A stretch of DNA of 64,000 nucleotides, from positions 13,681,001 through 13,745,000 of the forward strand of contig NC_059382.1 in assembly GCF_019703515.2 (NCBI RefSeq). Direction: 5' to 3'. The notes under the pieces are model-generated. The model was not told where the DNA came from, made no database searches, and saw nothing but the letters and a program-made list of their open reading frames with translations. Of the stretch, positions 61,701 through 64,000 are shown in pieces; position 1 is the first letter of the stretch, and each line of letters begins with the position of its first letter. The position numbers were made by a program, and so were the translations under genes. This DNA comes from Myxocyprinus asiaticus (lineage: Eukaryota; Chordata; Actinopteri; Cypriniformes; Catostomidae).

Positions 61701-63961
61701 ACATAACTTTACAGTAGTGATATATTTCTGTCATACTTTTCCCTATAAATTTACGTTTAATTTTGACTGAGCTTTTATTTTGAAGTGTTTCTGTGTTGTT
61801 TTGACCAAGAAGCTCTGACGGCAGATTCCCATTCTGGAAAAGCCGGTCGCTACGTGACTCTGATGATTATTAAACCGCAAAGGCCTGCTATTTTATTAAA
61901 TAAGTACTGTATGTACTCTGTATGTGCCTCACACTACAATGCACTCTGTTTACTGTCTTCTGCTACAAACAGAGCATGCAATGCTCATGACGGTGTTTCC
62001 CCTGTATGAGCCTTGGAGGAGCCTTAAAAGGTATGAGCAGCTGGCGTCAGCACAACACTGTCTTCACATATTCACAAGCGCTCACATTTGAATTACATGC
62101 AAACTATATATTTATCTCATTAAATAACAGCTTTTGCAGTTAAATAATCTCACTAGGACATAACATGATTTGAACTTGTGAGCTGAATGTTTACATAATG
62201 ACATTCGTATGTCAGATGGTATCGGTTTTTGGTATCGGAGCATTTTTACGAGTACAGTACATGAACGCAGTATTGGGACATCCCTAGTTAAATTGATAGT
62301 TTACCCAAAAATGCTCATGCCATCCCAGATGTGTATGACTTTATTTCTTCTGCAGAACACAAATGAAGATTTTTAGAATAATTTCTCAGCTCTTTTGGTC
62401 CATTGTGAATGGGTGCCAAAAATGTTAAGCTCCAAAAAGCACATAATGTCAGCATAAAAGTAATCCATAAGACTCCAGTGGTTAAATCTATATCTTCAGG
62501 AGCGATATTATAGGTGTGAGTTAGAAACAAATCAATATTTAAGTCCATTTTTACCATAAAATCTCCTCCCTGCCCAGTAGGTGGCGATATGCACAACGAA
62601 TGCTAATTACAAAAACAAAAGAAGATGAATGTAAAAGTAAAAGTGGAAAGTGATAGTAAAGAACTTAAATATTCAACTGTTTCTCACCCACACTTATCAT
62701 ATCACTTCAGAAGATACAGATTTAACCACTGGAGTCGTATGGATTACATTTATGCTGCCTTTATGTGCATTTTGGAGCTTCAAAATTTTGGCACCCTTTC
62801 ACTTGCATTGTATGGACCTACAGAGCTGAAATATTCTTCTAAAAATTTCCGTTTGTGTTCAGCAGAAGAAAGAAAGTCATACACATCTGGGATGGCATGA
62901 GGGTGAGTAAATGATTAGAGAATTTTCATTTTTGCATGCATAAAATCAAAGTCACGTGGTGTAACCAACATGCAGGAAGCCATAGCCAGAAAAATAAATA
63001 AATAAATAAATACATAAAACAGAGAAGACCCCTTTAGACCCTAAAGACTGTGTGTGTTAAGTTAAAAAACAAAACAAAAAAACATTATTTTGTCTCATCA
63101 ATATTTGATACTTTTATAAAAAAAAGGCACATTTTTATCAGGACATATGGAATAACCCTGAGAATACTTTTTGATATTCTTGACTTTTTATTTATTTATA
63201 ATTAAATTGCATACACTCTCATGTATTCAAGGTGTAATGAAAAGTATTTTAATACCTTTTACTAAATGATTACACCACATGACATTTTAAATTAAATATT
63301 TAAAATATTAATATTTTAAATAATATGTAATTAAATAGTTTTTTAATAGAAAATGCTATAAATGTTTTGTATAACTTTGGACACAAAGTTCTGTGAATTT
63401 GGCACATGTATTAAACTACATTTTTTAAAAGATTTCACATTTTTATCACCTCGGACAACCTTTTTTGACCCATACACTTTTCCTTATACGTACATAAATA
63501 TTAATTTTAAACTCAAATCTTGATGGACATGTTGTGCGTCAACTACACAGAGCCAGTGACAATAAAGCAGAAAATCAGTGGGTGAGAGAGGGAGAAAGGA
63601 ATGGGAACATGACATGGACCAGACTCGAACCTACATTTCCCATATGAGCTTAGGCGCAACGTGTCAAAGTCTATGTATTAACCACTACACCATGGCTCAG
63701 ACACACTGTCAACTTCTACCAGTGAATCCTCACCTTGCCCAGAAAGTGTTTGCGAAAAGCCCGTGAAGTGTTGTTACATTCCAGCCGATATCCAAAGCCA
63801 CCTCCTCCTCCACCAGGACTCAAACCATCGTCCTCTTCCTCCTCGCAAAAGCTACTGTCTGAGGAGGTGGGTGTTCCGACTGGGGCCTCGGGATCCTCGA
63901 TCCAGTAGCCACCAAACTGAGGTAAAATTACCTGAGGGTAGGGACCTCCCTTCTCCAGGAC
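44153..63961 (-). CDS. rap1gap2: Rap1 GTPase-activating protein 2 (partial; 5' exons beyond window)
   Basis: Cytosolic GAP that switches off Rap1. Exons (high to low): 63961-63734, 57689-57586, 57061-56983, 56783-56730, 56426-56343, 53841-53741, 53533-53404, 51901-51746, 51660-51589, 51496-51410, 50757-50617, 47920-47774, 47591-47476, 46417-46322, 45879-45756, 44423-44324, 44220-44153. All have GT-AG junctions and consistent phases: 629 codons without a stop. The first exon has [20 protein letters not shown] and an acidic EEEEDD run, matching RAP1GAP2 rather than RAP1GAP. The Rap-GAP domain follows, including the catalytic-asparagine segment RHIGNDIVA (exon 51901-51746). The serine-rich tail carries [40 protein letters not shown] and [12 protein letters not shown], all family hallmarks. 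The a or b fish paralogue is undetermined. A large 6-kb intron is filled with transposons. Confidence 0.95.
44846..44965. repeat. Inverted partner of 40130-40265
   Basis: Contains aaacaaatctagcatcaaga, caaataggtggactccaccc and ctcaagccaatcagataacg, the reverse complement of the earlier copy. Confidence 0.7.
45935..46135. mobile_element. Foldback MITE in rap1gap2 intron
   Basis: aaagggatagttctctttaat ... ggtttgaaact-catgggtgagtttatgacagaatttt with a mirrored middle; same family as 52219-52495. Confidence 0.45.
46705..47262 (+). mobile_element. Rearranged Tc1-like element with transposase N-terminal fragment
   Basis: Plus-strand reading at 46908-47153 has [20 protein letters not shown], a helix-turn-helix of a Tc1-like transposase, followed by an RRMARLV-like relic. 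The left portion (46710-46900) is the same kind of sequence inverted. The right end ggctgatcagtgta meets a (TA)n tract. No catalytic domain. Confidence 0.65.
47262..47460. repeat. Compound (TA)n / tatacagta / (CA)n microsatellite
   Basis: A TA run at 47279-47312, imperfect tatacagtatata units, and (AC)n at 47431-47451. Confidence 0.85.
48299..48569. mobile_element. hAT-type MITE in rap1gap2 intron
   Basis: GGTAACACTTTA ... GTGTTAAC ends with flanking TAAATATA (48291-48298) and TAAATATC (48570-48577), a 7-of-8 target duplication. Family member of 7459-7801 in the opposite orientation. Confidence 0.7.
49101..50347 (-). mobile_element. Full-length Tc1/mariner transposon, inactive
   Basis: Ends CACTATATTGCCAAAAGTAT ... 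ATACTTTTGGCAATATAGTG with TA on both flanks (49099-49100, 50348-50349); 1,247 bp, in the rap1gap2 intron between the exons at 50617 and 47920. The minus strand encodes a transposase with paired helix-turn-helix ([35 protein letters not shown]), the first acid in WSDES, the second in [13 protein letters not shown] and the third in [13 protein letters not shown]. Confidence 0.93.
49183..50297 (-). pseudogene. Tc1-like transposase, broken by one nonsense codon and one frameshift
   Basis: The DNA-binding half (50297-49869) stops at a TGA (49866-49868), a C-to-T change in what looks like a CGA codon. The same frame reopens through 49817-49640, then a one-base loss in a G run near 49639-49645 shifts it. 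The catalytic half continues to 49183 in another frame. All three catalytic acids survive. CpG decay plus a homopolymer slip imply a young but dead copy. Confidence 0.85.
50796..51299. mobile_element. TTAA-type foldback MITE in rap1gap2 intron
   Basis: TTAAAGGAATAGTTCACCCA at left, caacatgtgggtgagtaaat and gtgtgaactataataa near the right, with a long middle. Confidence 0.5.
51990..52023. repeat. (AAT)n microsatellite
   Basis: About ten uninterrupted AAT units. Confidence 0.8.
52219..52495. mobile_element. Foldback MITE, near-complete member
   Basis: caaatttcacccaaaaatga at the left and gacagtgaactatcccttt plus AA at the right, with mirrored arms throughout (tttactcgccctcatg against catgagggtgagtaaa). 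Confidence 0.75.
52791..53256. mobile_element. TTAA-flanked MITE with aggggtcatgacatg ends
   Basis: TTAA at both limits (52791-52794; 53253-53256) bracket AGGGGTCATGACAT ... TGTCATGACCCC. Confidence 0.8.
54005..54440. mobile_element. AT-rich foldback MITE nested in the ACCAGC element
   Basis: Contains aaaaatcaatttcttattga, aaaatatctaaac and, reversed downstream, gtatatttagatattttt and tctcaaat. Arms are diverged. Confidence 0.4.
54473..56247. mobile_element. TTAA-flanked MITE (agggtcatgaaaccc) carrying a Tc1-like insertion
   Basis: TTAA at 54473-54476 and 56244-56247 with AGGGTCATGAAACCC and GGGTTTTGTGACCC ends. Its interior is interrupted by 55069-56040. Confidence 0.75.
55069..56040. mobile_element. 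Palindromic Tc1-like element with two inverted transposase N-halves
   Basis: Terminal repeats of about 70 bp: acactcacctgccactttat ... at the left and the reverse of gtacctaataaagtggcttg at the right. Plus-strand 55220-55500 encodes [20 protein letters not shown] and [10 protein letters not shown]. Minus-strand 55779-55600 encodes [18 protein letters not shown] again. So two copies of the DNA-binding half face each other and the DDE catalytic part is absent. Confidence 0.8.
57131..57533 (-). repeat. Tandem pair of tRNA-Gly-like SINE units
   Basis: Two units about 240 bp apart (57131 and 57371) each open gtaac-ggtcctgctc-accc. On the minus strand each holds a tRNA-like block: a B box (GGTTCGAATCC, or GGTTCAAATCA in unit 2) preceded by a CCTCCCATGC-type anticodon loop (CCC, glycine-like) and GTTAGCG. 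Each ends near ggctcccgttacac. They sit in a rap1gap2 intron. Confidence 0.65.
58240..58299. repeat. (TA)n microsatellite
   Basis: About 29 TA units after tatattatattataat. Confidence 0.9.
58634..58731. repeat. (TA)n followed by (GATA)n microsatellite
   Basis: About 30 TA units, acacaca, then GATA/TAGA repeats to 58731. Confidence 0.9.
58805..59969. mobile_element. TTAA-flanked transposon with coding relic
   Basis: TTAAAGCTACA at 58805-58815 mirrors TGTAGCTTTAA at 59959-59969. The plus strand at 59074-59328 reads [20 protein letters not shown] then [16 protein letters not shown] before a donor-like GGTAAG. I recall this KTRINxxxAFxRWRxL pattern at the start of many fish transposon-encoded proteins; the family is uncertain. 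Related in its ends to 32952-33880. Confidence 0.5.
59975..60860 (-). mobile_element. I-type LINE fragment: RNase H domain
   Basis: The minus-strand frame 60617-60231 reads [20 protein letters not shown], then [20 protein letters not shown], matching the RNase H core (SDS-A; HVGxxGNExxD). The upstream piece with the first Asp block is frame-broken (60850-60620). The end after 60230 resembles the terminal zinc-knuckle and tail region. No reverse transcriptase remains. Confidence 0.75.
60870..61540. repeat. Repeat region rich in gttcattc/gaacgaa motifs
   Basis: Multiple attcgttcat/atgaacgaa words, with a hairpin and two direct copies (61119-61345). It ends gaatcgttcatgaacaaccc then gtcactag, which looks like a transposon terminus. 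Confidence 0.45.
61119..61345. repeat. Hairpin plus direct copy: gtcacgtgac / gaacgactcgga units
   Basis: One inverted copy (cttgtccgagtcgttcattc ... gtcatgtgacagccgtat, 61131-61175) faces a direct copy (61185-61245) around a short loop, giving a stem of roughly 50 bp. A second direct copy follows at 61286-61345. Each has a CACGTG or CATGTG E-box core. Confidence 0.75.
62289..62930. mobile_element. Large foldback MITE
   Basis: Outer arms tagtttacccaaaaatg-ctcatgccatcccagatgtgt and acacatctgggatggcatga-gggtgagtaaatga are inverse. Inner arms agactccagtggttaaatct and agatttaaccactggagtcg mirror as well. No coding content. Confidence 0.8.
62945..63490. repeat. Direct partner of 40925-41420
   Basis: See the other copy: same ordered words gtggtgtaaccaacatg, acccctttagaccc, ctcatgtattcaagg, atcacctcggacaacctttt. 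Confidence 0.6.
63598..63711 (-). repeat. tRNA-derived SINE head
   Basis: The minus strand reads GCCATGGTGTAGTGGTTAAT (A box) and, about 50 bases on, GGTTCGAGTCTGG (B box), a typical RNA polymerase III head. It sits just downstream of the first visible rap1gap2 exon; the 62945-63590 tract may be its body. Confidence 0.6.
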
Positions 63962-64000
63962 CTAGACAGGGAATATGAAGAAATAAGGGGTTTCCCGACA

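Larger units (their letters stand above)
58334..62286. mobile_element. TIR-bounded hAT-like interval with nested cargo
   Basis: TAAGGATGTCCCGATACCA at 58334-58352 mirrors TATTGGGACATCCCTA at 62271-62286, and both sides carry gttaaa as a possible target duplication. Inside are a TTAA element, an I-type LINE piece and the 61.1-kb hairpin set. A second termini-proximal pair (ccgataccgatatc near 58408; gtatcggtttttggtatcgg near 62220) supports a single original element. No hAT transposase seen. Confidence 0.55.

Noticed and set aside
63598..63711. Functional tRNA gene
   Set aside because: A and B boxes are present, but the anticodon region is not tRNA-like in spacing; typical SINE head.
44153..63961. 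Gene being RAP1GAP rather than RAP1GAP2
   Set aside because: WIEDPE with the EEEED run, [11 protein letters not shown] and KLSH at the C-terminus match RAP1GAP2 as I know it.

Overview
This is vertebrate nuclear DNA, most likely from a cyprinid (carp-like) fish. It is AT-rich, with intron-split genes and GT-AG junctions, and it is packed with the DNA-transposon relics, Tc1-like elements, foldback MITEs, tRNA-derived SINEs and long (TA)n/(CA)n tracts typical of cypriniform genomes. The species call is an inference from repeat style, not a database match. Two genes can be read almost completely and one partly.

Region 1 (about 4.8-14.2 kb, minus strand): a membrane receptor guanylyl cyclase of the sensory GC-D/E/F (gucy2) class. 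Eighteen coding exons join in frame to about 1,103 codons, with every expected domain and no stop. Two different terminal exons both fit the reading frame. Region 2 (about 21.3-27.6 kb, plus strand): tsukushi (tsku), a secreted small leucine-rich proteoglycan. It has one coding exon and a probable 5' noncoding exon, and lies head-to-head with the cyclase. The cyclase/tsku pairing resembles the mammalian TSKU-GC-D neighbourhood. Region 3 (37.6-41.9 kb, plus strand): remnants of an immune-type receptor, namely an Ig V-like exon carrying a stop codon and a short exon with ITIM/ITSM-like tyrosine motifs, reminiscent of BTLA. Region 4 (about 42.5-63.96 kb, minus strand): rap1gap2, a Rap GTPase-activating protein. 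Seventeen exons join in frame (629 codons); the 5' exons lie beyond the right edge and the final exon is unresolved.

The rest is mainly transposable elements. The clearest are an L1/Tx1-type LINE inserted in an older DNA transposon (17.2-21.2 kb), a multi-level nest in a rap1gap2 intron (53.9-56.3 kb), a TIR-bounded hAT-like interval holding other elements including an I-type LINE RNase H fragment (58.3-62.3 kb), a dead Tc1 transposon with both ends intact (49.1-50.35 kb), tandem tRNA-derived SINE units (57.1-57.5 kb) and several foldback MITEs. No rRNA, functional tRNA, CRISPR array or viral gene was recognised. I found no convincing novel multi-gene system. The best leads are the alternative cyclase C-termini, the cyclase-tsku synteny and the decaying Ig receptor.
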